Assembly: GCA_947454235.1 (NCBI GenBank)
Contig: CANGIY010000018.1
Coordinates: forward strand, 1-64,000
Length of the DNA: 64,000 nucleotides
Direction: 5' to 3'
Source: Chitinophagaceae bacterium
Lineage (GTDB): Bacteria; Bacteroidota; Bacteroidia; Chitinophagales; Chitinophagaceae
A model generated the notes under the pieces. That model saw nothing but the letters and a program-made list of their open reading frames with translations, made no database searches and had not been told where the DNA came from. Below are positions 17,088 through 26,110 of this stretch, piece by piece. A program made the position numbers and the translations under genes. Each line of letters opens with the position of its first letter. Positions within the stretch are counted from its first letter, which is position 1.

Positions 17088-19130
17088 TTACATTGCCATC
17101 CAGTACTTACGCAACAGCCATTCAGTAACAGCAAGCAAAAGAATCAGGAAGAAAAACCATTTGCGTTCAACAAATGGTAGGTTCTCTACGTTCGATTGAA
17201 TCAAAGGCTTGATGTTGGTGTTGGCAACAATACTATCGTAGACTGCCTCGACATTGTTTTGTGTATGGAATGAACCGCCATATTTTTTAGACAATCCAAA
17301 CATCAGCGGATAATCAGCACCTTGTTCCGAAAGTTCGGCAGGAATTGTTTCTACAGCAAAGCTTCCGGTGGTTGTGTATTCTTTTTCGTTGAATTTGGTC
17401 TTAGCTACATAGCTATAAGCGCCACCTGCCCAAATACCTAAATTGAGGCTGTAATCGTTACCTGTACGCTCCAGGGTAAAGTCGCGCTTGGTGCCTGCAC
17501 TGTCAATGATTGAGATGGTCGCATCGGGGGTATTTACAAACTCTTTTGCGGGGTTAAGTAAAAAGGCTTTCACTGAAATAGGTTCTCTATCGCGCCAAAC
17601 ATATTTAGGCATAGCAACAGTAAACGGTTTTTCATGCGTATTGGCGGCTAAGAACGAAACTGTTTGCCTGATGCATTCGTCGATTACCTCGTGGCTATTG
17701 AAGTTTTTGAACTCGTACACGCGCCAACGCCAAAGTCCCTCCCCTGCCAAAAAAGCAACAGGTACTTTGGCTTGCACCATCAACCATACCGCAGATTGCA
17801 TGTTCCCTACACCTGTTGATTGTGTAAATAAAGAATTGGTACCGGGTGGAGCAATCAGGTTGGAAACAGTTGAATTGAGTGGGGGCAATTTATCGGTAAC
17901 TGTTTGAATTTGTTTTGGTAATGTAAATGAATTAAAGTGCGAATTAAAGTTCACCGAAAGATCGTGAAGACCACCAGGGCCTACACTTGTATTGGTGAGC
18001 GCGGTCATGCTGTTGAGTGCCGGAATCTTGGTATTTGCCCCAACAATAAACCAAACTGGTTTACCGGAAGCCAAAACCTTGCCAGCAATATCGTTGCGAT
18101 TTGATGGCAGTCCGTGGAGAATAATGACGTTGAACTTTGATAAGTCTGACGGAAAATTATCGCCCGTGGCAACTGATATTTCGAAATTATCAAGCCCTTG
18201 CAATGCTTCTCTAATCGCATTCACATCAGGATGTGGCGCATCAGAGGCAATCAACACATTCTTGCGCTCATTCACTATTTCAACGTAAATGTCTTTGCGG
18301 TTATTGGCAGTATTTTTCTCACCATCAGCTACCGGAAGTTCAATTACATAATGGTGCATACCGATGCTTGCGGCAGTCAACGAAAATGCAATTGTCTTAT
18401 CGAATTTGTTACCGTTAATAATCAATGGCACCGACCCAACCACATTGCTATTCTCTTTCAAGGTAACAGTGTTGTCGTAACCAGAGCACAAAGAACCGAT
18501 GATATCAGCCCGAATTTCAAAGCTGTTATGTTCTGCTACAACTTTGTTGTGGTAGGTTTGAGCAATTCTCAAATCTTTTTGTTCGGTGCTATCGCCCAGT
18601 ACAACTGAATATACAGGCGCATGAATACCAGTTTGGGCATAAACAGGATTTTCGCCCTTGTTAAATTTACCGTCACTGGCTACTACGATTGCGCCAAGAT
18701 TGCGCAGACCGTAAAAATCCTGCACTTCAGTGAGCGCCGCAGCTATGTCGGTCTCTGATTGTTTGTATTGAAAAACTGTGTCTTTTTGAATGGTATTACC
18801 AAAACCCCATTTAATGACCTTGTATTTCGACGCTAGTTTATCGAGCATCTTGTTGGCGTTCTGCTCGTACTTTGAAGCTTCGCCACCCAACGCATTACCG
18901 ACAGACATGGAGTTGTCTTGCAGAAAAACAACAACAGGCTGTTCTACATTGTTTTTGATGATTGACAAACTCGGTATGAGTAACAGCAAAAGGGTCAATA
19001 ACACAACCAGTCCTCTCAGGCCGGCTGTGAGCCATGGCATGGGAACTGCTTTTCTTTTGTCGGCACGATAGACAAAAAAAGCAGCCAGTGCAGACAATAA
19101 AAACGCGACAATGCTGTATATAATAAACAT
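17088..19130 (-). CDS. Membrane protein with vWA-like and GATase-like domains
   Basis: A 680-residue membrane protein: two N-terminal helices (residues 1-22 and about 35-60), a large exported or cytoplasmic part, and a C-terminal helix (WFFFLILLLAVTEWLLRKYW). Residues 65-200 look like a von Willebrand A domain with a partial MIDAS 'VVFLQDNSMSVG' (D-x-S-x-S reads D-N-S-M-S). Residues about 290-375 resemble a class I glutamine-amidotransferase-type Rossmann fold ('NVLIASDAPHPDVNAIREAL ... FNVIILHGLPS') without a visible Cys nucleophile. This architecture is common in Bacteroidetes and Planctomycetes next to MoxR-type genes; here the MoxR cluster is 4.5 kb away. No enzymatic role is known. Confidence 0.7.
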   Translation of the reverse strand: MFIIYSIVAFLLSALAAFFVYRADKRKAVPMPWLTAGLRGLVVLLTLLLLLIPSLSIIKNNVEQPVVVFLQDNSMSVGNALGGEASKYEQNANKMLDKLASKYKVIKWGFGNTIQKDTVFQYKQSETDIAAALTEVQDFYGLRNLGAIVVASDGKFNKGENPVYAQTGIHAPVYSVVLGDSTEQKDLRIAQTYHNKVVAEHNSFEIRADIIGSLCSGYDNTVTLKENSNVVGSVPLIINGNKFDKTIAFSLTAASIGMHHYVIELPVADGEKNTANNRKDIYVEIVNERKNVLIASDAPHPDVNAIREALQGLDNFEISVATGDNFPSDLSKFNVIILHGLPSNRNDIAGKVLASGKPVWFIVGANTKIPALNSMTALTNTSVGPGGLHDLSVNFNSHFNSFTLPKQIQTVTDKLPPLNSTVSNLIAPPGTNSLFTQSTGVGNMQSAVWLMVQAKVPVAFLAGEGLWRWRVYEFKNFNSHEVIDECIRQTVSFLAANTHEKPFTVAMPKYVWRDREPISVKAFLLNPAKEFVNTPDATISIIDSAGTKRDFTLERTGNDYSLNLGIWAGGAYSYVAKTKFNEKEYTTTGSFAVETIPAELSEQGADYPLMFGLSKKYGGSFHTQNNVEAVYDSIVANTNIKPLIQSNVENLPFVERKWFFFLILLLAVTEWLLRKYWMAM

Positions 19131-19219
19131 GAGGAGCTAAAAACTTGAAAAAGCCAAAAATAGTACGACTGATGGAATTATTTTCTCAAATTTGAACCAG
19201 ATTAACGCAATTTTATCTA

Positions 19220-19843
19220 ATGAAAAATGTTTATCTAATAATTACTGCGCTGATTTTGTTCACTTCCACAGTCAAAGGGCAGTCGATTCACCCCGATACC
19301 ATCTGGGTTGGGAAATCAGTGACAGGCAAACAGCTCAATTCTAATGTTGGCGAGCGACCTTCAACATACATCGACTGGTACGATGGGTATATGGTGTACA
19401 ACGGCGATACCATGAAAGGATATTTTCAAACTTCTAAGTTTGATATCCTTTTTCAGAAGCCAATTAACGACCATTACGCCTATTATTTCGTTTATCAAAA
19501 AAACGACCCGATTTTAAATGCACTCGCTTTCTACAATTACAAAGACAAAAAACCTCTCTACCTCAAAAAACTGGAAAACCCAAGGAAGCTTTTCCGCGTC
19601 ATTCATCAGGGGAAATTGAATATCTATGACGACCGACCCTTTTTCATTTACAAAACCCACGACATTGATAAAAACAACATTGTTGTTGAATACAATGGCG
19701 AAATAGACCACATTACTTCCTTTCTGCCTGTATTTACAAAAAGCGACTTAATTGGCTACATCAACGAAATATATGGGCTGCACTTAGTTCCAAAAGAATT
19801 GAGCTGGCAGGAATTATTGATAAAAATTGACGAGTTGGATTAA
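19220..19843 (+). CDS. Hypothetical exported protein
   Basis: A 207-residue protein with a signal peptide (residues 1-20, MKNVYLIITALILFTSTVKG). I do not recognise a family. The mature part is rich in Tyr, Asp and Lys, and begins with 'HPDTIWVGKSVTGKQLNSN', then alternating short strands, suggesting a beta-rich periplasmic or surface protein; no metal or catalytic motif stands out. It is transcribed away from the vWA-like gene and converges with the prenyl synthase gene, whose stop lies 15 bases after its own. Not part of an obvious operon. Confidence 0.65.
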   Translation: MKNVYLIITALILFTSTVKGQSIHPDTIWVGKSVTGKQLNSNVGERPSTYIDWYDGYMVYNGDTMKGYFQTSKFDILFQKPINDHYAYYFVYQKNDPILNALAFYNYKDKKPLYLKKLENPRKLFRVIHQGKLNIYDDRPFFIYKTHDIDKNNIVVEYNGEIDHITSFLPVFTKSDLIGYINEIYGLHLVPKELSWQELLIKIDELD

Positions 19844-19857
19844 CGAACACTCCCCTA

Positions 19858-20820
19858 CTAATACTTCCTATCAATCGCGTAATTCACCAGCTCGGCCATA
19901 GCTTCTTTGTAAGGCGTATCAGGGAATTCATCAAGGATAGCCAATGCATCTTTGCGGTATTGCATCATTTTCTCTGATGAATATTCTATACCGCCTGTTT
20001 TCTGTACAATGCTAATGACTTCATTTACCTTTTCGCGGTCGGTACTTTGGTTCTTAACTATGTAAATGATTTTCCGGCGTGTTTCTTTGTCTACATTCTG
20101 TAGAGTGTAAATGAGCGGCAAGGTCATTTTCTTTTCCTTGATATCAATACCAGTTGGCTTACCAATGTTATCGGTGCCATAATCAAACAGGTCGTCTTTG
20201 ATTTGGAATGCGATACCTATTTTCTCGCCAAACATCCTGAATTTATCAGCTACAGCTTCATCTCGGTTTGCTGACCAAGCCCCTGCACAGCAAGCAGCAG
20301 AAAGCAATGTAGCCGTTTTTGCCCTGATGATTTCAAAATAAACGTCTTCGGTGATGTCAAGCTTGCGCGCTTTTTCAATTTGCAGTAACTCACCCTCACT
20401 CATTTCCTTTACCGCCCTTGATGTAATCTCCAAAATGCGGTAGTCGCCATGTTCAACACTCAGCAATAAACCTTTTGATAGCATGTAGTCGCCCACCAAT
20501 ACGGCAATCTTATTCTTCCAAAGTGCATTGATAGAGAAAAAGTTACGACGCATCATGGAGTTATCAACCACATCGTCGTGCACGAGCGTAGCTGTGTGCA
20601 GCAATTCGATAAGCGATGCGGCCCTATAAGTTGTATCGTTAATGCCCCCGGCGATGCTTGAGGACAGGAATACGAACATCGGCCTCATTTGCTTACCTTT
20701 ACGGTTGATAATGAAACCCAATATTTTATTCAGCAAACTATTGGAAGTCTTTACATTCTCTGAAAATTTCTTATCAAAGAGTGCTAGTTCTTCGCCTATG
20801 ACCTTGTTTACAAGCTTCAT
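19858..20820 (-). CDS. Polyprenyl (long-chain) diphosphate synthase
   Basis: A 320-residue all-helical prenyl transferase. The first aspartate-rich motif is 'LVHDDVVDNSMMRR' (DDxxD, about residues 81-90), with the usual RR following, and the second is 'FQIKDDLFDY' (DDxxD, near residue 212). 'GKQMRPMFVFLSS' is the GKxxRP substrate-binding segment. It condenses isopentenyl diphosphate with an allylic primer to make the side chain of menaquinone, or a comparable long prenyl chain, in the cytoplasm. The residues before the first motif are small (HTATLV), which suits a long product, but the exact length cannot be set. It is a single gene, divergent from the OmpA-like gene. Confidence 0.88.
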   Translation of the reverse strand: MKLVNKVIGEELALFDKKFSENVKTSNSLLNKILGFIINRKGKQMRPMFVFLSSSIAGGINDTTYRAASLIELLHTATLVHDDVVDNSMMRRNFFSINALWKNKIAVLVGDYMLSKGLLLSVEHGDYRILEITSRAVKEMSEGELLQIEKARKLDITEDVYFEIIRAKTATLLSAACCAGAWSANRDEAVADKFRMFGEKIGIAFQIKDDLFDYGTDNIGKPTGIDIKEKKMTLPLIYTLQNVDKETRRKIIYIVKNQSTDREKVNEVISIVQKTGGIEYSSEKMMQYRKDALAILDEFPDTPYKEAMAELVNYAIDRKY

Positions 20821-20949
20821 TCAGTTGGAAAAGTAGTGATTCAGTGTGTAAAAGTCGAACAAGTGATGTGAATTGAAAAACTTTTTTTAGGCGAATCGGC
20901 AAAAGGTAATAAGAAAAGTTAAAAACCAACGTTATTTTAACAAATGCAG

Positions 20950-20980
20950 TTTGTAATTAGGGATTCCCTAAGTACCTTTG
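20950..20980 (+). promoter_or_regulatory. Bacteroidetes-type promoter of the OmpA-like gene
   Basis: TTTG at 20950-20953 and TACCTTTG at 20973-20980 are 19 bases apart, which is exactly the Bacteroidetes -33/-7 arrangement. The ATG follows 49 bases later, leaving a short 5' leader. This is the best-formed promoter I see in the window and suits an abundant outer membrane protein. Confidence 0.75.
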
Positions 20981-21029
20981 CACCCAGAATTTGTAAATTA
21001 CAGATTTGTTATATACAAATACAGAGACT

Positions 21030-22754
21030 ATGTCAATTAAAAACATCCTCCTTGTAACAGGAATTACGCTTGGAACTGGTGCTGCATTCGCGCAGCAATC
21101 GCCTGCTCCAACAGGCCAGCCTGCCGGAAATGCTGCTGGTCCCGGAACACCACAATGGTCAAGTCGTGACATGACTTATCATGGAAAAAACTATGATGTT
21201 CTGGACTCATCTTACTATCCAAAAAGCAGGCAGAAGCAATTCCGCCAATTTATGGATCACCAAACTGCTTTACCTCCAAAACCACGCAATCAAGTGGAAG
21301 TAGGTTTGGGCTTCGGTTTGTACAATGTACAAGGTGATATTCCTTCTTTGATGCTTTGGCAAAAAGGCGGTGGAGGTTTCCACATTCATGCACGTAAAGC
21401 ATGGGGTTATATCTTCTCTACGAGGTTGCAATATATCTATGGCGTTGGTAAAAACCTGGACGTTCAACCTACAACTAGCTTCGACGCTCCTTATACTAAA
21501 TTGGGTTACACTCCAATTTACAATGCAACAGCTACTAACCCGGCTTCTTCAATTTACAGAGCTACAAGAACTGAATCTTCTCAGTTGAACTTAGACCTCA
21601 TGTTCAATTTGAAGAACATCAGCTTCCACCAAGACCGTAACAGTGTTTCTTTCTACGGTTATTTAGGTTTTGGTGCTCTTGCTTACAAAACAAGGGTAAA
21701 TGCTACTGATGCAAACGGTAACAAATACGATTTTTCTACCATCAACGCTAAGGGTTCAAACAGCCAAGTTCGTTCTGACCTCCAAAGCAAAATGGATAAG
21801 ACTTACGAAAGCGAAGCTGATAACGCAGGTGCAAGCAAAATTCTTGATAACAAACATCTTGATTTCGCTACAAGCCTTGGTTTAGGACTCCAATACAAAA
21901 TCAACAAAGAATTCAATATCTCTGTTGAAGACAGGTACACTTTCCTTTCTGATGATTATGTAGATGGTACTCGTTTTGGTGCTATGCTCGGTAACGCAGC
22001 ATCTGTAAGCCAAGCAAACGATGCGATTAACTACTTCTCAATAGGTTTGAACTATAACTTGAAGCCTGGTAAAAAATCAGTTGAGCCATTGTATTGGATC
22101 AACCCACTTGACCACGCTTACAACGAACTTTCTTACCCACGTCACATGTTGTTGCCTAACCCAGTATTGCCTGACGAAGATAACGATGGCGTTACTGATC
22201 AGTTCGACAAATGTCCTAAAACACCTGCTGGTGTTGCTACTGACGGGCACGGTTGCCCACTCGATTCTGATGGCGACGGTGTTCCTGACTACAAAGACAA
22301 ACAATTGATCACTCCAACTGAGTGTCAACCAGTTGATGCTGACGGTGTTGGTCACTGCCCTTGCCCTGAAGATTGTACTAAGGACATGGTTAAGAAATTC
22401 TGCAAACACATCAATGACGGTGCAATCGTTTTCGCTCCTGGTAGCAAATCAGTATTGACTGACGGAATGATGGAAAAATTGGCTACTCTTGCTAGCGCAA
22501 TGAAAGCTGATGCTGATTGTAAAGTTGTTGTTATGGGCGGTGGTTCTGGCAGCAAAGCAAAAGAGCAAAAAGCTTGGGAAAGAGTAAATGCAGTTATCGA
22601 ATACATGAGCGAAAAACAAGGAATACTTCGCGATAGGTTCATCTTCCAATATGGTGTAGGTACAGATGAAAACACAGTTAACTACCGCGCTGCTGAAAAA
22701 GACGAAACAGGTCCATCAGCACCAGTTCCTCCACACCCAGAATTAAGTAAATAA
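21030..22754 (+). CDS. OmpA-like outer membrane protein with thrombospondin type 3 repeats
   Basis: A 574-residue protein with a signal peptide (MSIKNILLVTGITLGTGAAFA). Residues about 85-350 form a beta-barrel-like region with alternating aromatic strands ('VEVGLGFGLYNVQGD...', 'FSTRLQYIYGVGKN'). Then come Ca2+-binding TSP3-type repeats 'DEDNDGVTDQFDKCPKTPAGVATDGHGCPLDSDGDGVPDYKD', and a C-terminal OmpA-like domain ('DGAIVFAPGSKSVLTDGMMEKL ... ERVNAVIEYM'). The peptidoglycan-binding Asp of OmpA appears lost ('VVVMGGGSGSK' where HTD would be), though the Arg is kept. It probably links or organises the outer membrane. The ATG at 21030 was chosen for the signal peptide; it has a canonical promoter upstream and a terminator behind. 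Confidence 0.85.
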   Translation: MSIKNILLVTGITLGTGAAFAQQSPAPTGQPAGNAAGPGTPQWSSRDMTYHGKNYDVLDSSYYPKSRQKQFRQFMDHQTALPPKPRNQVEVGLGFGLYNVQGDIPSLMLWQKGGGGFHIHARKAWGYIFSTRLQYIYGVGKNLDVQPTTSFDAPYTKLGYTPIYNATATNPASSIYRATRTESSQLNLDLMFNLKNISFHQDRNSVSFYGYLGFGALAYKTRVNATDANGNKYDFSTINAKGSNSQVRSDLQSKMDKTYESEADNAGASKILDNKHLDFATSLGLGLQYKINKEFNISVEDRYTFLSDDYVDGTRFGAMLGNAASVSQANDAINYFSIGLNYNLKPGKKSVEPLYWINPLDHAYNELSYPRHMLLPNPVLPDEDNDGVTDQFDKCPKTPAGVATDGHGCPLDSDGDGVPDYKDKQLITPTECQPVDADGVGHCPCPEDCTKDMVKKFCKHINDGAIVFAPGSKSVLTDGMMEKLATLASAMKADADCKVVVMGGGSGSKAKEQKAWERVNAVIEYMSEKQGILRDRFIFQYGVGTDENTVNYRAAEKDETGPSAPVPPHPELSK

Positions 22755-22771
22755 TTTAAATAAATACTTTG

Positions 22772-22805
22772 AACAGTCCCGGCGAAAGTTGGGACTGTTT
22801 TTTTA
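22772..22805 (+). terminator. Rho-independent terminator of the OmpA-like gene
   Basis: AACAGTCCC / GGGACTGTT with a ten-base loop, followed by a run of seven T, 17 bases after the stop codon. Confidence 0.9.
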
Positions 22806-22864
22806 TGTGGTGGTGTGCCATGTGATTTTTCGTAAGAATCAATACCAAGCAGGCTTCAAATTGG

Positions 22865-22924
22865 GTTTCGGAAGCAGATGCTTCATGAATGTGCGCTACT
22901 GTCAGGGCGGAAGATTTTCCGCCC
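22865..22924 (+). repeat. Intergenic palindromic repeat, copy R1 (short form)
   Basis: This contains two hairpins: GAAGC...GCTTC and then GGGCGGAA-GATT-TTCCGCCC. The same series (a GGAAGCAcaTGCTTCC-like hairpin, 'TGAATG', and the GGGCGGAA hairpin) returns at about 42008, 44717 and 48768. Here it lies between the convergent OmpA-like and fhs genes. Copy R1 lacks the middle AAGCAAATGCTT palindrome of the other copies. No gene is visible between 22806 and 22982 apart from this. Confidence 0.75.
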
Positions 22925-22982
22925 CTACGTCGCCCTGAATTGTAGGTTTCATCGATTTGCAACCTAAACTTGTATAAAACAC

Positions 22983-23011
22983 AAATGCCGCACTTTTGGG
23001 GTGCGGCATTT
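22983..23011 (-). terminator. Terminator of formate-THF ligase gene
   Basis: An 11-base perfect stem (AAATGCCGCAC / GTGCGGCATTT, seven-base loop), 22 bases beyond the fhs stop. Read on the minus strand it is followed by TTTGTGTTTTA. Confidence 0.8.
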
Positions 23012-23032
23012 GAAATAATTATTAGTTATTAA

Positions 23033-24727
23033 CTAGCTCAATCCTTCGATTTCGCCGTCAACCAGTTTGATTCTGAATGCTTGCGGATCTTCAGGTAAGC
23101 CCGGCATGCGCATGATTTCGCCTGCAATTGCTACAATAAAGCCTGCACCTGCATTGACAACGATATCGCGAATATGAATACCAAAACCACTAGGTGCATT
23201 GATGTTCTTAGGATCGTCGCTGAATGAGTACTGCGTTTTAGCAATACAAATTGGCAAGTGTGCCCAGCCGTTTTTAGTGTATGATTTGAATTTATTTTCA
23301 GCAGTCTGACTGAAAGTTACTTCACCTGCACGATAGATTTTCTTAGCGATTTTTTCAATTTTAACCGGAATCGGATCTTCAAGATCGTATGTAAAGTTGA
23401 TATCCTTCGAAGGATTTTTCTCAATCACTTCCACCAGTTTTTGCGCTAAGTCAGCAGCACCTTCACCACCTTTTGCGAATGCATTATTAATCGCAAATAC
23501 AACACCAAAGTTCTCAACCCAGTCTTTCAGGTAGTTCACTTCTTCATCGGTATCGTGTTTGAACCTGTTGAATGATACAACCACGCTCTGACCGAAGTTC
23601 CTCATGTTTTCGATGTGCCTTTGCAGGTTAGCAATACCCGTTTTCATTGCTTCGAGGTTAGGTTGGTTGATCGATGCGTCAGCAACACCACCATGCAATT
23701 TAAGCGCGCCTGTAGTAACTACAATCACTGTGGCTTTTGGTCTTAAACCTGAAAGACGACACTTGATATCAAGGAATTTTTCAGCACCCAAATCGCTACC
23801 GAAACCAGATTCTGTAACTACATAATCGTTGCAGCTTAACGCCATTTTCGTAGCAATGACTGAGTTACAACCATGTGCAATATTTGCAAATGGACCGCCG
23901 TGTACGAAAGCCGTCGTATTTTCGGTTGTCTGTACGAGGTTAGGCAGAATAGCATCTTTCAGCAATACAGTGATTGCTTCAGCGACGCCAAGGTCTTTCA
24001 CCGTAAACGGAGTTTTGTCGTAACGATAACCCAAAACTATGCGCTCGATTCGAGCTTGCAAATCGTTGAGGTCGGTTGCTAAACACAACAAAGCCATGAT
24101 TTCAGAAGCAGTAGTAATGTCAAAACCAGCTTCAGTTGGGATACCGTTGCCAGTACCACCCAGTCCTGTTACGATGTTACGCAACGACCTGTCGTTTACG
24201 TCCAATACACGGCGCCAAACGATGCGTTCAAGCCCTTTATCAGACTTACGATTTTGATATTGATAGTTATCGAGCAATGCTGCAATCATGTTATTAGCAC
24301 ATGTAATTGCATGGAAGTCGCCTGTGAAGTGGAGATTGATCTCGTCCATTGGCAATACTTGCGCATAACCGCCACCTGCTGCACCTCCTTTCATTCCAAA
24401 ACATGGACCAAGGCTTGGTTCACGCAATGCTACCGCTGCATTCTTGCCGATGTAGTTCAAACCCAAAGAAGCAGAAACGCTGGTAACTGTTTTACCTACA
24501 CCCGCTTTGTTTGGTGTAACCGCAGTTACCAAAATCAGGTTGCTGTTTTTGACTTTATCTTCGTTGATGTAGCTCAATGGCACCTTTGCCTTATACTTAC
24601 CGTACGGGATAATATCTTCAGGATCAATGCCTATGTTAGAAGCAATCTGAGCAATTGGCTTCAGTTTCGTAGCCCTTGAAATTTCAATGTCTGACGGAAA
24701 TTTTGCTGCACTTGTTTCAGTGGACAT
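23033..24727 (-). CDS. fhs: Formate--tetrahydrofolate ligase
   Basis: A 564-residue enzyme that joins formate to tetrahydrofolate with ATP, giving 10-formyl-THF for purine and initiator Met-tRNA synthesis. The N-terminal P-loop-like '[23 protein letters not shown]' binds ATP; '[40 protein letters not shown]' is the highly conserved FTHFS signature (about residues 80-120). 'GKPTG' and the terminal '[11 protein letters not shown]' segment also fit the family. I chose the ATG at 24727 ([13 protein letters not shown]); the 18 upstream codons begin at a poor candidate and look like leader. Monocistronic, with a terminator behind. Confidence 0.95.
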   Translation of the reverse strand: MSTETSAAKFPSDIEISRATKLKPIAQIASNIGIDPEDIIPYGKYKAKVPLSYINEDKVKNSNLILVTAVTPNKAGVGKTVTSVSASLGLNYIGKNAAVALREPSLGPCFGMKGGAAGGGYAQVLPMDEINLHFTGDFHAITCANNMIAALLDNYQYQNRKSDKGLERIVWRRVLDVNDRSLRNIVTGLGGTGNGIPTEAGFDITTASEIMALLCLATDLNDLQARIERIVLGYRYDKTPFTVKDLGVAEAITVLLKDAILPNLVQTTENTTAFVHGGPFANIAHGCNSVIATKMALSCNDYVVTESGFGSDLGAEKFLDIKCRLSGLRPKATVIVVTTGALKLHGGVADASINQPNLEAMKTGIANLQRHIENMRNFGQSVVVSFNRFKHDTDEEVNYLKDWVENFGVVFAINNAFAKGGEGAADLAQKLVEVIEKNPSKDINFTYDLEDPIPVKIEKIAKKIYRAGEVTFSQTAENKFKSYTKNGWAHLPICIAKTQYSFSDDPKNINAPSGFGIHIRDIVVNAGAGFIVAIAGEIMRMPGLPEDPQAFRIKLVDGEIEGLS

Positions 24728-24872
24728 AACTTTTATTAATTGTGATGACAAAATATTTTTTACCGCCCACAAATTAATCATCAGTCACTATAAAGCAATG
24801 AAACAGCACGATTAAATTTATAAACACTTTTGCAGACCTCACTCTTTAGTTAAAGGCCGAATGGTCAAAACA

Positions 24873-26054
24873 TCAAATTACGATCGGTTTTTTGGTTTTT
24901 AAGACTGCCAGTACAACAGCACAACAGCACGCAACAATAGCTGAAGAAAGAAAAGTTACCTGAGAACCATAACTCACCCACAGCAAACCTGCTACAGAAC
25001 TTGCCACCAATGCGGCCAGGCTCTGTAAGGCTGCGAATGTCCCCAAGGCTGTAGCACTCTCAGTCTTGGGAACCATGTTTGAGATCAGGGCTTTGGCTAC
25101 TCCATCAGTTGAAGCAGCGTACAACCCGTAAATGAAGAATACTGCAAGATACTGCGGCATTGATGCGGCGAATGAGATACCAGCATAAGCTACTGAAAAG
25201 AAAATTAGCCCCAATACCATTGTTGGCTTCAGACCAATTTTATCGCCCAAGATGCCCATTGGATATGATGCTAAAGCATAAACCAGATTGTAAAAAATAT
25301 ACACCAGTATGAGCAAGTAATCACTACATCCCGACTTTTTAACCTGCAACAACAAAAACACATCGGCACTGTTGAATAGGGCAAACAGAGTGAGTACAAT
25401 TAATAGTTTTCTGAGGTGAGGTTCTGTTTGGAATATATACTTCCACCAAGGTGCTTTCTTTGCTTTTTGAAGGGTATTATTTTCAATTCGCTCTTTGATT
25501 AAACTTGTGGCAACTATTGCAGCCAAACCCGGCACCACGCTCACTATAAACATCGTACGATAGTCGCCGGGATGGTATTTCAGCCACAACAAAGCAATCA
25601 TAGGCCCTAATACAGCACCTAACGTATCCATTGATCTATGAAAACCAAAAACGCGCCCCTTGGTTTCAGGCGTTGCTTCGGCTGATAGTAGTGCATCCCT
25701 CGCCCCTGTTCTGAGCCCCTTCCCCAGCCTATCGGCAAGTCTCATGAGGAACACCCAAGCAGGTGCTGTAATTAATGCAATGGCTGGCTTTGCGGCAGCA
25801 CTTAGGCCGTAGCCCCATTGCACAAATACTTTTCTTTTACCCAAGGTATCAGACAGCTTACCAAAATAGCTCTTGAAAACACCTGAAACTGCTTCAGCCA
25901 CACCTTCAAGCACCCCAATAAATAGTACTGTAAAACCGATTTGTTGCAAGTAAAGCGGAATAATAGGATACAACAATTCTGAAGCCATGTCAGTAAATAG
26001 GCTCACGAGCGATAGCACCCAAATATTACGCGTCAAAAATCGGTTCTGACTCAT
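24873..26054 (-). CDS. MFS transporter, uncharacterised subfamily
   Basis: A 393-residue protein with about 12 membrane helices. The N-terminus 'NIWVLSLVSLFTDMASELLYPIIPLYL' and the loop 'RLADRLGKGLRTGARDALLSAEATPETKGRVFGFHRSMDTLGA' are characteristic of an MFS subgroup known from many genomes but without a settled substrate. The motif A-like 'GKLSDTLGKRK' lies between helices 2 and 3. It moves a small solute across the inner membrane; direction and substrate are unknown. It is 57 bases downstream of the RicT-like gene, but a terminator hairpin separates them, so it probably has its own promoter. Confidence 0.8.
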   Translation of the reverse strand: MSQNRFLTRNIWVLSLVSLFTDMASELLYPIIPLYLQQIGFTVLFIGVLEGVAEAVSGVFKSYFGKLSDTLGKRKVFVQWGYGLSAAAKPAIALITAPAWVFLMRLADRLGKGLRTGARDALLSAEATPETKGRVFGFHRSMDTLGAVLGPMIALLWLKYHPGDYRTMFIVSVVPGLAAIVATSLIKERIENNTLQKAKKAPWWKYIFQTEPHLRKLLIVLTLFALFNSADVFLLLQVKKSGCSDYLLILVYIFYNLVYALASYPMGILGDKIGLKPTMVLGLIFFSVAYAGISFAASMPQYLAVFFIYGLYAASTDGVAKALISNMVPKTESATALGTFAALQSLAALVASSVAGLLWVSYGSQVTFLSSAIVACCCAVVLAVLKTKKPIVI

Positions 26055-26071
26055 CTACTTAAATAAAAAGC

Positions 26072-26100
26072 AATGGGGAGAACGTTTTGCTCTCCCCATT
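26072..26100 (-). terminator. Terminator between RicT-like and MFS genes
   Basis: AATGGGGAGA / TCTCCCCATT, a 10-base stem with a nine-base loop. On the minus strand the hairpin is followed by TTGCTTTTTATTT, so it ends the RicT-like transcript 11 bases after the stop. Confidence 0.8.
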
Positions 26101-26110
26101 AAATTTAAAA

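Noticed and set aside
22749-22962. Possible small gene (68 codons) on the minus strand after the OmpA-like gene
   Set aside because: It runs through a terminator hairpin and repeat R1, so it is a chance frame.
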